Counted from the first letter of the stretch, positions 1 through 9,983 are shown. The stretch: DNA of 64,000 bases from AC-32 sp963754265 (GCA_963754265.1 CAVWFB010000009.1:124001-188000); one strand, 5' to 3'. Numbers and translations: made by a program. Notes: generated by a model from the sequence alone, not told the origin.

Positions 1-193
1 CACTCCCCGCGACCGCGTGCTCGCTACGCGCTACGGCCTCAAAGCCGCCGACCTCGTGCACGACGGCGGCTTCGGCCGGATGGCCGCGCTGCAGGGCGAC
101 CGGATCGTCGACGTCTCGCTCCAGGAGGCCACCGCGGAGCTGAAGACCGTGCCACGCGAGTGGTACGACGTGGCGCGAGCCTTCTTCGGCTAG
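1..193 (+). CDS. pfkA: 6-phosphofructokinase, C-terminal end (partial)
   Basis: This is the last 63 codons of an ATP- or PPi-dependent 6-phosphofructokinase, which makes fructose-1,6-bisphosphate in glycolysis in the cytoplasm. The reading frame begins at base 2 and ends with TAG at 191-193. The visible part has the conserved tail of the family: an LATRYG segment, a VHDGGFGRM stretch and the ATAELKTVP segment followed by an aromatic residue. The N-terminal substrate and nucleotide sites lie outside the window, so the cofactor cannot be read. Its stop overlaps by four bases the end of the convergent membrane glycosyltransferase gene. The family call is secure from this tail alone. Confidence 0.85.
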   Translation, partial: TPRDRVLATRYGLKAADLVHDGGFGRMAALQGDRIVDVSLQEATAELKTVPREWYDVARAFFG

Positions 194-1617
194 AGGTGGT
201 ACACGGCCACCCAGGGGCCGTTCAGGCCGTCCTTCTGGACGTAGTAGAGCCGGTCCGTGAGGGTCGCGAGCTTGTCGTAGAAGGCCGCCTCGGCGGGGTA
301 GTGCTCGCGAGCGGCCTGGACTCGGTCGGCGACCGCGCCGGTGACGATCGCGTAGCGGACTCCGGCGTTCCGAAGCCGGGTCAGGTTGCGGTTGGGGTCG
401 GGGTGATCCTCCTGCGGCAGCGGAAGATGGAGCTTGAGCACGCGCTGCCGCTCGAACGGTGTCAGCGAGGGGTCGACAGCTACCCGCGCGCCGGCCGGCA
501 GATGCCGTTCCACCCACGAATGGGCGACCTCACGCGTGTCGGTCTTGGTCAGGCGCCGGTCGTCGCGGATCGACCACGTCAGCGGCACGACCAGCAGCAG
601 GAGCGTCACCGGAGCCAGCCCGCGAACGCGGCCCGCCAGGGCTGCAAGCGGTGGCACGAGCGGCAGGATGTAGCGATCCCAGTGCGCCCCGAGCGTGCAG
701 AGGTCGACGAAGTAGACGACCACGAACGAGGCGAGGATCAGGTCGTTGCGGCCCCGCCGGGCGATGGCGAGAGCGAGCCCGACGCCGCAGACCAGCAGTA
801 CCGGACCGAGCGCCTCCCACAAGCGGTCCAGAAACGCGATCGGGGCGACGTGATCGTGCTCGAAGCCGAGCCAGCCTTGCCGGGACAGCTGTTGGACGTG
901 GTACGCGTCGCTCACGGCCGTGCCGAGATGCGCGATGAAGAATGGGTTCGTGAGCGCGAAGACCGCGCCCGAGGCAACCACCGCAACCGCGAGGCGGCGA
1001 GGCTGCCGCCAGCCGGCGACTGCGAGCGGAACGAGCAGGAAGATGCCGGGGTACTTGAAGCCCATCGCCACGCCTGCCGCCACGCCCGCCAGCTCGATGC
1101 GCCCCGACACGAGCAGCGCGAGCGTGGCCGCCACGCCGAGAGTCAGTGGCACGTCGGTCACCGCCATGCGCGAGTACGCGACCGAGGTGGTCGCGACAGC
1201 GAGCGCTGCGGCGGCGATCGGCCCCGCCGCCCCGCCGTAGGCGCTCTCGCCGAGCCACCAGGCGGCCGCGATCGCGCCCAGCGCGAGCGCGATCACGACG
1301 AGCCGGCCGGCTAGGTACGAGGGTTCCCCCTCCCAGGCTTGGAAGGGCGCGATGACGTACATCAGTAGCGCGGGGTAGTCGAACCAGTGCGGGTCGAGCC
1401 CGCCCCCGTGCACCATCTTCCACGCCCGCGGGACGATGCTCTGCTCGTCCGGGCTCAGCAGGGGGAACGGCAGCCCGTAGCCGACGCCTACCAGGCGGAG
1501 AGCCGCCGCCCCGGCGAGGATCCCGGCCAGGGCGACCCGCGGCCCGCCCCAGAGGGCGTCGACCCGCGGCCCGCGCTTCTCAGACCCGGGGCTCGGCTCC
1601 GCCGGCGAGCTCGGCAA
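190..1617 (-). CDS. Membrane glycosyltransferase, GT39/PMT_2-like family
   Basis: A 475-residue polytopic membrane protein resembling the dolichyl-phosphate-mannose mannosyltransferase / ArnT superfamily (GT-C fold). These enzymes use a polyprenyl-phosphate sugar and transfer it outside the membrane. Seen directly: a first hydrophobic segment at about residues 27-45, an acidic Asp57-Glu58 pair in the first outer loop (the place of the GT-C catalytic acid), roughly nine to ten further hydrophobic segments, and a soluble C-terminal tail from about residue 365. The only start in frame near the N-terminus is TTG at 1617, preceded by a GGGGAA stretch; it overlaps the upstream TrpC-like gene by 38 bases, which suggests translational coupling. 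The donor and acceptor sugar cannot be told from sequence. Confidence 0.75.
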   Translation of the reverse strand: MPSSPAEPSPGSEKRGPRVDALWGGPRVALAGILAGAAALRLVGVGYGLPFPLLSPDEQSIVPRAWKMVHGGGLDPHWFDYPALLMYVIAPFQAWEGEPSYLAGRLVVIALALGAIAAAWWLGESAYGGAAGPIAAAALAVATTSVAYSRMAVTDVPLTLGVAATLALLVSGRIELAGVAAGVAMGFKYPGIFLLVPLAVAGWRQPRRLAVAVVASGAVFALTNPFFIAHLGTAVSDAYHVQQLSRQGWLGFEHDHVAPIAFLDRLWEALGPVLLVCGVGLALAIARRGRNDLILASFVVVYFVDLCTLGAHWDRYILPLVPPLAALAGRVRGLAPVTLLLLVVPLTWSIRDDRRLTKTDTREVAHSWVERHLPAGARVAVDPSLTPFERQRVLKLHLPLPQEDHPDPNRNLTRLRNAGVRYAIVTGAVADRVQAAREHYPAEAAFYDKLATLTDRLYYVQKDGLNGPWVAVYHL

Positions 1618-2170
1618 CGTTCCCCGCGGGCACGATCACACCGTCCATGCCTGCCCGCTCGAGCTCCGCCACCTCGGCCGGCCCGGCGGCCTCGACCTCG
1701 GCCACGGCGAGCTTCCCGGCGGGGACGTCTTGGAGCAAGTTCAGCGCTTGCGCAAGTGGCCCTCCGTCGTCGTCCCCGATCCCGGAGAGCAGGAAGATCT
1801 CCGGGTCGACTCGCTCCAGCGCTCGTTGCAGCTCCGCGTCGTCGCGCACCTCGACGACGCAGTCGAGCCCGAGCTCGAGCGCAGACCGATACAGGCGCTC
1901 GAGGTCGCCGTTCTCCTCGCCGACGGCTGCGAACGCGAGCACGCAGGCATCGGCCCCGGCGGCGTGCGCCCGCTCGGGCGAGCCCGGCGTGCGCCAGAGC
2001 ACGGGCAGCGAGGTCACGTCGCCGACCCCTTCGAGCGGGGAGCGCAGCGCGACGCCCTCGGCGCCGTGCTCCTCGGCCGCGCGGGCTGCGTCGAGGTCGG
2101 CGACCTCGGCGACGAGGGAGATCCCGTCCCCTTCGGCGATCGCCTGGCTGAAGCGGCGGGCTCCGTTCAC
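1580..2170 (-). CDS. Degenerate TrpC-like (indole-3-glycerol phosphate synthase fold) protein
   Basis: A 196-residue protein from a GTG start at 2170 (a TTG lies three codons further out). Its layout follows TrpC strand by strand: an N-terminal FSQAIAEGDGIS segment, then GISLVAEV (beta 1), PVLWRTPG (beta 3), VVEVRDDAEL (beta 5) and a last GMDGVIVPAG strand. However the TrpC catalytic and phosphate residues are mostly missing. The Lys of the ExK motif in beta 1 is Ala (residue 24), the Lys-Asp of beta 3 reads Arg-Thr, the Asn-Arg of beta 6 is absent, and the Glu-Ser-Gly of beta 7 is Ala-Glu-Val. It is also about 60 residues shorter than TrpC. Known of the family: those residues are required for ring closure. 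Inferred: a non-catalytic or repurposed paralogue. It is followed by and overlaps the GT39-like gene. Confidence 0.6.
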   Translation of the reverse strand: MNGARRFSQAIAEGDGISLVAEVADLDAARAAEEHGAEGVALRSPLEGVGDVTSLPVLWRTPGSPERAHAAGADACVLAFAAVGEENGDLERLYRSALELGLDCVVEVRDDAELQRALERVDPEIFLLSGIGDDDGGPLAQALNLLQDVPAGKLAVAEVEAAGPAEVAELERAGMDGVIVPAGNVAELAGGAEPRV

Positions 2171-2353
2171 GTGGCGCAATTCTGGCGCAAAGCTCGAGAC
2201 CCTGCTGGACAAGCCCAAAGCCGCATTCCTCCAATGCCGTACCTGCCGCAGAGGTCGCCAAATGCCGTGCGGCGTATACCTACGCGGCTGCGTGCTCAAG
2301 GGACGCCCGCACCTGACTACGATCGTCGAGCGCGACACCGGCCGAGCCCTGCG

Positions 2354-2860
2354 ATGCACACGCTCTACCTTCTCCGACATGCGAAGTCCAGCTGGGCCGA
2401 TTCAAGCCTCGCCGACCGAGAACGTCCGCTGGCGCCGAGGGGCAGGAGAGACGCGAAGCGCATCGCCAAGCACCTCCTGGGGAATGCGAGCGAGCCGGAG
2501 CTCGTGCTCTGTTCGACGGCCGCGCGGGCGCGAGAGACGCTCGAGCTTTTGCGCCCTTCGCTCGCGGGCAGCGCGATCGACCTCGAGGACGAGCTGTACG
2601 GCGCCTCCGCCGACACCTTGCTGGAGCGCCTGCGACTTGTTCCCGCCGAGGTTGCGTCCGTGATGCTGATCGGGCACAACCCCGCTCTCCAGGATCTCGC
2701 CCTCGTTCTCGCCAAGGCCGGGGCCGAGCTCGAGCGATTGGAGGCGAAGTTTCCGACGGCGGCGCTCGCGACGCTTGCCGTCACGAATGCAACCTGGGCC
2801 CAACTGTCACCCGGTGAAGCGGTGCTTGCAGACTGGGTCGTTCCCAAGCAGCTCGGCTGA
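2354..2860 (+). CDS. sixA: Phosphohistidine phosphatase SixA family
   Basis: A 168-residue histidine phosphatase of the branch 1 superfamily. The catalytic Arg8-His9 lies in an LLRHAKSSW motif at the N-terminus, typical of SixA, and the second catalytic His108 sits in LIGHNP. SixA enzymes remove phosphate from phosphohistidine on signalling or phosphotransfer proteins. The ATG at 2354 is chosen because the motif begins only four residues later, as in the family. No clear ribosome binding site is visible. The gene is followed 58 bases later by a CYTH-CHAD protein on the same strand, a pairing seen in other bacteria and often linked to polyphosphate metabolism. The real substrate is not known from sequence. 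Confidence 0.85.
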   Translation: MHTLYLLRHAKSSWADSSLADRERPLAPRGRRDAKRIAKHLLGNASEPELVLCSTAARARETLELLRPSLAGSAIDLEDELYGASADTLLERLRLVPAEVASVMLIGHNPALQDLALVLAKAGAELERLEAKFPTAALATLAVTNATWAQLSPGEAVLADWVVPKQLG

Positions 2861-2904
2861 GCCGATCCGGAGCTCAAACGCGGCCTCGGCTTTCCAGGTC
2901 TTCC

Positions 2905-2910
2905 TACACT
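2905..2910 (+). promoter_or_regulatory. -10 box (TACACT) for the CYTH-CHAD gene
   Basis: TACACT fits the TANNNT -10 consensus and ends eight bases before the ATG at 2919. No ribosome binding site lies between, so the transcript is probably leaderless. No good -35 box is visible. Confidence 0.45.
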
Positions 2911-2918
2911 CTGCGTCC

Positions 2919-4667
2919 ATGAGTGCCGAGACGCCGAGGCCGGTGGTCACATCGGAGACCCGGGAGACCGAGTGGCAATTCGACGCCGTAGATCTGCGGC
3001 CCGTGATGCGCTGGCTCGCCGAGCTACCCGGTGAGCTCGAAGGCAGTGGGGTCCGGGTCGAGCCCAGGGGCAGCACCAACCAGGTCGACGTCTACATTGA
3101 CACCGCGGACAATCGCTTCCGGCGCGCTGGCTACTCGGTGCGGGTGCGGCGGGCGAGCAGGGCGAAGAGCGCGGGTGCGGAGGCGACCTTGAAAGAGTTG
3201 GAGTCCAACAGCACCAGTCGGGCCGGTCTGCGCAGCCGGCGGGAAGTCTCCGAGCGCCTCGAAGAGGCCGACCATGCCTTGTTGCGCCAGAGCGAAGGCC
3301 CGGTCGGGCGACGTATCAGCGCGGTGGCCGGCAAGAAGCAGCTGCGCCCGCTGTTCGAGGTCCGCACCCGCCGCCGCCGCTTTTCGCTTCAGGTCGGCGG
3401 TCTTCCTCCCGGTGAGATCGCCCTCGACGAGACGGCCATCCGGCCAGGGGCGGGCGGTGCGGCGACGCGGCTCCACCGGGTCGAGATCGAGGTGCCTGAG
3501 GCGGCGGTGTCGGCACTCGAGCCGTTCGTCGAGCAGTTCCGAGCCGCCTGCCGGCTTCAGCCTGCACAGCTGACGAAATACGAGACGGGTGCCCTGACGG
3601 TTGGCCTGGAGCTCGTTCCGGAGGAGTTCGGCTCGACCGCGATCGAGGCGGACGCACCGATCGGAGGAGTCGCGCTCGCAGTGCTGCGCCGCCAGTTCAC
3701 GGCTCTCCTCGCTCGCGAGCCGGGCACGCGGCTGGGCGATGACCCCGAGGAGTTGCACGACATGCGCGTAGCCAGTCGCCGCCTGAGGGCAGCGCTCTCG
3801 CTCTTCGCGGACGTTCTCCCGCCCTCGGCGGCAAAGCTTGAGGACGACCTCAGGTGGGTTGGGCACACGCTCGGCGCCGTCCGCGACCTCGACGTTCAGC
3901 TGGAGCAGCTCGACGCGTGGTTCCTGCAACTCCCCGAGATAGACCGCGAGCCGCTCGCTTCATTGCGTTCGCTGTTGGAGGCGAAGCGTTCCGATGCTCG
4001 GGAGACGATGCTGAACGCGTTCGACTCGCGCCGTTACGAGCTCTTCGTCGGCCGCTTCGGCCGCCTCTTGCGCTCGGCGCGCGGACGTCGCACCGGCCCG
4101 GCCTCAATGCCGGCGCTGGCAGTGGCGCCGGACCTGATCGAGGCCCGCTTCCGGGCGCTTCGCAAAGCTGGCGATCAGATCGAGGCCGGCTCGCCCGCGG
4201 CCGACTACCATCGGGTGCGGATTCGGGGGAAGCGGTTCCGTTACGCGCTCGAGTTCCTGGCCGAGCTCTATCAGGGACGGTCACGAGCCCTCACACGGCG
4301 GGTTGTCGCGCTCCAGGACGTTCTCGGCGTTCACCAGGACGTCGAGGTTGCGATCGAGCGACTCCGCGGACTCGCCAAGGAGCACGGACGCGAGCTTCCT
4401 CCGGAGGCGATCTTCGCGATGGGCGAGATCGCCGAGCGCTACCGATGCCGCGCCCTAGAACTCCGAGCCGACTTTCCGAAGTCCTACGCGCGGGCGACCG
4501 GAAAGAGCTGGAAGGCGTTCGCGAAACTGATCGAAGCCGAACGTCCCGGGCCGGCTCCCTCGACGGCGCCACGGTCTTCAGAGCGGGTAGCGGCCGCGTC
4601 CGAGATCGAGGAGCGGCGCGTCGATCGCGACGACGCCCTCCTCACCCTCGACGACGTAGGAGTTTGA
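2919..4667 (+). CDS. CYTH-CHAD domain protein
   Basis: A 582-residue protein with two parts. Residues about 10-210 form a CYTH (triphosphate tunnel) domain, although the usual ExExK motif near the N-terminus is changed to TEWQF. From about residue 240 to 560 is a helical CHAD domain. It is recognised by conserved His and basic residues in HDMRVASRRLR (about residue 280) and in YHRVRIRGKRFRYALEF (about residue 430). CHAD domains are known to bind inorganic polyphosphate and to place proteins on polyphosphate granules; CYTH domains act on or bind triphosphates and polyphosphate. The start at ATG 2919 is supported by a -10 box eight bases upstream. Inferred role: polyphosphate binding or processing together with the SixA phosphatase upstream. 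Catalysis by the altered CYTH domain is uncertain. Confidence 0.85.
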   Translation: MSAETPRPVVTSETRETEWQFDAVDLRPVMRWLAELPGELEGSGVRVEPRGSTNQVDVYIDTADNRFRRAGYSVRVRRASRAKSAGAEATLKELESNSTSRAGLRSRREVSERLEEADHALLRQSEGPVGRRISAVAGKKQLRPLFEVRTRRRRFSLQVGGLPPGEIALDETAIRPGAGGAATRLHRVEIEVPEAAVSALEPFVEQFRAACRLQPAQLTKYETGALTVGLELVPEEFGSTAIEADAPIGGVALAVLRRQFTALLAREPGTRLGDDPEELHDMRVASRRLRAALSLFADVLPPSAAKLEDDLRWVGHTLGAVRDLDVQLEQLDAWFLQLPEIDREPLASLRSLLEAKRSDARETMLNAFDSRRYELFVGRFGRLLRSARGRRTGPASMPALAVAPDLIEARFRALRKAGDQIEAGSPAADYHRVRIRGKRFRYALEFLAELYQGRSRALTRRVVALQDVLGVHQDVEVAIERLRGLAKEHGRELPPEAIFAMGEIAERYRCRALELRADFPKSYARATGKSWKAFAKLIEAERPGPAPSTAPRSSERVAAASEIEERRVDRDDALLTLDDVGV

Positions 4668-4814
4668 CGCTCGAGCTCGCGGACGGCACCAACGCAGGCG
4701 TCCTGAGCGGACGAGTAATACCCCCAGCTGCAAGCCGCTAGTCATTCTCTTGCCTGCATCTTGCCTCGATTTAGGGGGACTTTCCTAGCGTCGCGGCGAG
4801 GAATCGTGGACAAG

Positions 4815-5024
4815 ATGATTCATTGCGACTGCGGGTTCGAGGCCCGCGCCGCGCACGAGCAGGGGCTCGTCGCGGAAGTCCGGCGCCACGCGTCGGAGGC
4901 GCACGGCATGGCGCTCACCCACGAGGAGGCGCTGTTGCTCGCGTTTCGTGCCGAGCTGGACGAGACCCCGCCGCCCACGATCCCTCGCGAGACGACAACT
5001 CGAGCAGATGAGGAGGAGAGATGA
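4815..5024 (+). CDS. DUF1059-like small protein
   Basis: A 69-residue soluble protein starting at ATG 4815; a GTG at 4806 is an alternative, since the GAGGA at 4798-4802 is short for one and long for the other. The N-terminus MIHCDCGFEARA with a Cys-x-Cys-Gly pair, and the downstream HASEAHGMALT segment, match the DUF1059 pattern. The function of that family is unknown. The stop TGA at 5022-5024 overlaps an ATG at 5021 that has a strong AGGAGGAGAG ribosome binding site and leads into the disturbed start of the next gene, so the two are probably one transcript. Confidence 0.65.
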   Translation: MIHCDCGFEARAAHEQGLVAEVRRHASEAHGMALTHEEALLLAFRAELDETPPPTIPRETTTRADEEER

Positions 5025-5060
5025 AGATCGAGGAAGGTTCAGCCGAAAGCGCTGCTCATT

Positions 5061-5576
5061 GTGGGCATCCTCGTCGTCGCCGCGATCGTGGCCGCGACGG
5101 CGACCGTCGCCTTCGCGCTGCCATCCGGCGCACCCGGATGCGCGAAGTTCGCGGCGCTAAAGGGCGTGTTCCCCAAGGCAAACGCGATCGGATTCACCGC
5201 GCGGCAGCCGGTTTCGCGCGCCTCGCTCAGGGCACCGGTTTGGCCGGGCACGTGCGCTAAATGGTTCACGAGGTACCGTCGCGGGTCGGCCGGTGTCGAC
5301 GTCAGCATGACGCTGTACAAGACGCATAAGCAAGCGTTGGTCGCGCTGAAGGAACCCGCCTCTGGTCCAGTGGAAAGACTCTCGAACGGCGCCCTGGTGC
5401 GTAAGTACCGGTCCACAACGTCGGTCGATGGGGTCATGAAGCAGGCCGCGGGTGTCGCGTCCGTCTATCGAAACGTGTTTATCAGCTCGGTATCGATTGA
5501 GGACAAGGCCATCTCGCTTCCCGCGCAGATTCGCCTCCATCGCCACATCCATGCGGGCGTGCTCCGGCTGGGTTGA
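5061..5576 (+). CDS. Small secreted or membrane-anchored protein, 5' end probably frameshifted
   Basis: The open frame from GTG 5061 codes 171 residues: a strongly hydrophobic N-terminus (residues 2-20), then a Cys-containing extracellular-looking domain with GCAKF and PGTCAKWF segments. No known family is recognised. There is no ribosome binding site for the GTG. A very good one (AGGAGGAGAG, 5011-5020) instead precedes ATG 5021, which is in a different frame. Deleting one base near 5031-5036 would fuse them and give an N-terminus M-K-I-E-K-V-Q-P-K-A-L-L-I-V, a proper signal or anchor sequence with positive charges. So either the gene has suffered a one-base insertion or the sequence has an error here. 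Confidence 0.5.
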   Translation: MGILVVAAIVAATATVAFALPSGAPGCAKFAALKGVFPKANAIGFTARQPVSRASLRAPVWPGTCAKWFTRYRRGSAGVDVSMTLYKTHKQALVALKEPASGPVERLSNGALVRKYRSTTSVDGVMKQAAGVASVYRNVFISSVSIEDKAISLPAQIRLHRHIHAGVLRLG

Positions 5577-5599
5577 AGCCGCCCTCATTCGAGCACCCA

Positions 5600-5636
5600 C
5601 GCGCCTCTCCTCGATACGCTCGCCTCGGGGAGAAGG
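5600..5636. repeat. Dispersed intergenic repeat, family 2, copy 1
   Basis: About 37 bases sharing CTCGATACGCTCGC followed two bases later by CGGGGAG and an AGG with copy 2 at 14164-14201; both are preceded by CGCGCC. This copy lies between convergent gene ends (5576 and 5654), where it could act as a transcription terminator. Its flanks can pair partly (CTC with GAG). Confidence 0.5.
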
Positions 5637-5653
5637 TTGCGCTTCGGCCGCGA

Positions 5654-6447
5654 TCAGACGCCGATCGGGTGCCAGACGGTCTTCAGCTCGAGGAAGCGCG
5701 AGATCTCCCAGGCGCTCTGATCGTCGGCGGCGCCGCGAATCACGCGCTTGACGTTGTCCGCCGCCAGCCTTTCGAGCTCTCCGACCTCTCCGTCGGCGCC
5801 CGAGACGTCCAAGGCGTTGACGTCCATGTGCGCCGCCAGCACCGGCGCGAGCTCCTCGCGCAAGCCGGTGAGGATGTTCACCACGCCGCCGGGAACGTCA
5901 GCCGTGGCCAATGCCTCGGCCAGCTCCACGGCTGCGAGCGGATGCGGCTCGGAGGCGACCACGACCACCGCGTTCCCGCCCACGAGCGCCGGCGCGACCC
6001 GCGAGACGAGCCCGGCCAGCGCCGGCTCCTGCGGCGCAAGGATCCCGGCCACGCCCTGCGGCTCAGGGACGGTGAAGTTGAAGTAGGGACCGGCGACGGG
6101 ATTCGAGGAGCCGATCACCTGGGCGAGCTTGTCGGCCCAGCCCGCGTACCAGACGAAGCGGTCGATCGAGCGCTCGACCTCCTTCGGCCCGGAGCAGAGG
6201 TCGGCGAACTCGGAGCGGCGGGCCTCCATCATCTCGGCGACGCGATAGAGCACCTGCCCCCGGTTGTACGCAGTCATTCCGGCCCACTTCGGGAAGGCAC
6301 CGCGGGCCACCCGGACAGCGTCGCGCACGTCCTTCCGCGACGCGCGTGCGACGTTCTGCCCCTCCGCCTCGTACGTCCGTCCCGACTCGGAGCGCGGGAA
6401 CTCGCCTCCGACGAAGAGCTTGTACGTCTTGCGGACGGGGAGCCGGC

Positions 6448-6451
<4 letters not shown>
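5654..6451 (-). CDS. Truncated aldehyde dehydrogenase-like protein (ALDH16 second domain type)
   Basis: A 265-residue protein matching only the N-terminal NAD-binding half of the aldehyde dehydrogenase fold: a VARGAFPKWAG segment, then RFVWYAGWADKLAQV, then GVAGILAPQEPAL and a VPGGVVNILTG segment. It ends before the region that would carry the catalytic Cys, and the Glu of the LELGG motif is missing, so it should not be an active dehydrogenase by itself. The GTG start at 6451 overlaps the stop of the upstream full ALDH in a GTGA. The two lengths together (489 + 265) match the two-domain architecture of ALDH16, where the second domain is a degenerate ALDH. Inferred: a structural partner of the upstream enzyme. 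Confidence 0.75.
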
Positions 6452-7917
<1,466 letters not shown>

Positions 7918-8007
7918 TCGCCAAGGCAGCTTAGCCCCGCTGGACGCCGACGGAGATCGCGATTACGGTATCTGCCGGGAGAGATCACGAGAGCAGGGGG
8001 GTTTCAC

Positions 8008-9039
8008 ATGCGTCGGAGCGTGTTCATCGGTGTCGTGGCGATCGCCGTGGGCGTCGCCGTAGCTGCAGTCGGTTCGGCCGCGAAGACCGGACCGGGATCG
8101 TCCGTGGGCTCGGCCTCCGTCTTCGTCCCCAACCCCGTGCAGAGCCTCGGAAACGAGTCGCTCACCGACCAGAAGGACTCCGACGCCGCCGTGCCGGCAG
8201 CCGCGTACCACAGCGTCAAGCTGACGAACCTCGACGGCAGCGGCTTCCTGCGCGGCGACTACGCGAACGTCTACAGCTCGACCGGCAACCTCGCGTTCTC
8301 GCCGACGAACACCTTCGCCTACACGCGGCATCAGGACGAGTTCGAGCAGGTGATGGCCTATTACTGGATGACCGAGGCTCAGAAGTACATCCACAGCCTG
8401 GGCTTCGGCGTGACGCGCCGCCCGGTCAACAACGAGCCGCAGGACGCGCGAATCGACCAGTGGGGGCTGGACAACTCGTTCGAGACCGACCATCCGAAGG
8501 ACGAGCTCCGCTTCGGTAAGGGCGGGGTCGACGACGCCGAGGACGCCGAGGTGATCCTCCACGAGTACGGACACGCGATCCATGACTCGCAGAACTTCAG
8601 CTTCGCCTCCGAGCAGGCCGGCGCGATCAGCGAGGGCTTCGGCGACTACTGGGCCGTCACGGTCTCGGACGTGGTCGCGAAGTCACTCGGCGTGCCTGAG
8701 AGGGAGCCACTGCCCTGCGTGGCCGACTGGGACTCGGTTTCGTACACGAGCGACGTGCCACATTGTCTGCGCCGGGTGGACACGAACCTGCACTACCCGG
8801 GCGACCTGAACGGTGAGGTCCACCACGACGGACAGATCTGGTCACGCGCCCTATGGGACATCCGCTTGGCGCTCGGCAACGTCAAGGCGGACACGATCAT
8901 CCTGCAGGGGTCGTTCGACTTCCCGGGGACGACGATGCCCGACCTGGCGAACCGGACCGTCGCGGCCGCCAAACAGCTGTACGGGAACAGCGCCGCGAAC
9001 GCGGTGCAGAAGGCCTTCGCCGACCGCGGGATCCTGTAG
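8008..9039 (+). CDS. Secreted gluzincin metalloprotease (M36/M4-like)
   Basis: A 343-residue exported zinc protease. The N-terminus MRRSVF followed by a hydrophobic stretch to about residue 22 is a signal peptide. The zinc site is HEYGH at 185-189 with the third ligand Glu in EGFGD at 209-212, the gluzincin arrangement seen in the fungalysin (M36) and thermolysin (M4) families. The region after it carries a VHHDGQIWSRALWD segment similar to the catalytic His and helix region of these families. A GGGGGG-rich ribosome binding site lies just before ATG 8008, with TACGGT as a possible -10 at 7963. No typical M36 propeptide is visible, so the protein is short for the family. It interrupts the otherwise minus-strand neighbourhood. 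Confidence 0.75.
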   Translation: MRRSVFIGVVAIAVGVAVAAVGSAAKTGPGSSVGSASVFVPNPVQSLGNESLTDQKDSDAAVPAAAYHSVKLTNLDGSGFLRGDYANVYSSTGNLAFSPTNTFAYTRHQDEFEQVMAYYWMTEAQKYIHSLGFGVTRRPVNNEPQDARIDQWGLDNSFETDHPKDELRFGKGGVDDAEDAEVILHEYGHAIHDSQNFSFASEQAGAISEGFGDYWAVTVSDVVAKSLGVPEREPLPCVADWDSVSYTSDVPHCLRRVDTNLHYPGDLNGEVHHDGQIWSRALWDIRLALGNVKADTIILQGSFDFPGTTMPDLANRTVAAAKQLYGNSAANAVQKAFADRGIL

Positions 9040-9044
9040 CGGCG

Positions 9045-9983
9045 TCAGTCGATCGTGAAGTAATCCGGGCTCTGGTAGCGCCCGGTCTTCTCCTTGCGGA
9101 CCTGCATCAGGATGTCGTTCAGGAGCGAGGAGGCGCCGAAGCGATAGAGGTCCGGCGTCAGCCAGTCGACGCCCAGCGTCTCGTGCGTGAGGATCAGGTG
9201 CTGGACGGCCTGCTTCGCGTTGCGGATGCCGCCGGCGGGCTTGAACCCGACCCGCCTGCCGGTCTCGTCGTAGACGTCGCGGATCGCCTCGAGCATGACG
9301 AGGGCGACCGGCAGCGTCGCGCTGGACGAGAGCTTCCCGGTCGAGGTCTTGATGAAGTCGGCACCCGCGGCGATGGCGAGCAGCGATGCGCGGCGCACGT
9401 TGTCGTACGTGCCGAGCTCGCCGGTCTCGAGGATGACCTTCAGGTGCGCTTCTCCCGACGCCTCCTTCACGCGCACGATCTCGTCGTAGACCTTCGCGTA
9501 GCGGCCGGCCAGGAAGGAGCCCCGGTCGATCACCATGTCGACCTCGTCGGCGCCGTGCTCCACAACCCAGCGGACCTCTTCGAGCTTGGTCTCCAGCGGC
9601 GACTGGCCCGAGGGGAACGCGGTCGCGACCGAGGCGACCTTGACCCCGCTCCCGCGAACGCGCTCGACCGCGGTCGGGACGAGGTTCGGATAGACGCAAA
9701 CGGCCGCCACGGAGGGCACGCTCGCGTCGGACGGGTCCGGGCGGATCGCCTTCGAGGCAAGGGCGGCGACCTTGCCCGGCGTGTCAGCGCCCTCGAGCGT
9801 CGTCAGGTCGGTCATCCGAACCGCGAGCTCCAGCGCGAACAGCTTCGACTCGCGCTTGATCGATCGCTTGGCCAGCGTCGCGGCGCGCTCTTCGAGCGCT
9901 ACCTGATCGATCGAGCCGATCCGCGGCAGGCGCGGCTCGAGCGGGAGCTCGAAACCGACCGGAAGCGCGGGCGCCTGCGCCAT
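9045..9983 (-). CDS. deoC: Deoxyribose-phosphate aldolase
   Basis: A 312-residue DERA, which reversibly splits 2-deoxy-D-ribose-5-phosphate into glyceraldehyde-3-phosphate and acetaldehyde through a Schiff base. The Schiff-base Lys lies in DFIKTSTGK (about residue 208) and the proton-relay Lys in VGFKPAGGIR (about residue 246). An Asp in DEVDMVID completes the site. It is longer than the E. coli enzyme, with an N-terminal extension of about 60 residues. A TAGACT -10 box ends six bases before ATG 9983, giving a leaderless start. Together with cytidine deaminase upstream it fits nucleoside salvage, and the nearby ALDH genes could use the acetaldehyde product (inference). Confidence 0.95.
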   Translation of the reverse strand: MAQAPALPVGFELPLEPRLPRIGSIDQVALEERAATLAKRSIKRESKLFALELAVRMTDLTTLEGADTPGKVAALASKAIRPDPSDASVPSVAAVCVYPNLVPTAVERVRGSGVKVASVATAFPSGQSPLETKLEEVRWVVEHGADEVDMVIDRGSFLAGRYAKVYDEIVRVKEASGEAHLKVILETGELGTYDNVRRASLLAIAAGADFIKTSTGKLSSSATLPVALVMLEAIRDVYDETGRRVGFKPAGGIRNAKQAVQHLILTHETLGVDWLTPDLYRFGASSLLNDILMQVRKEKTGRYQSPDYFTID

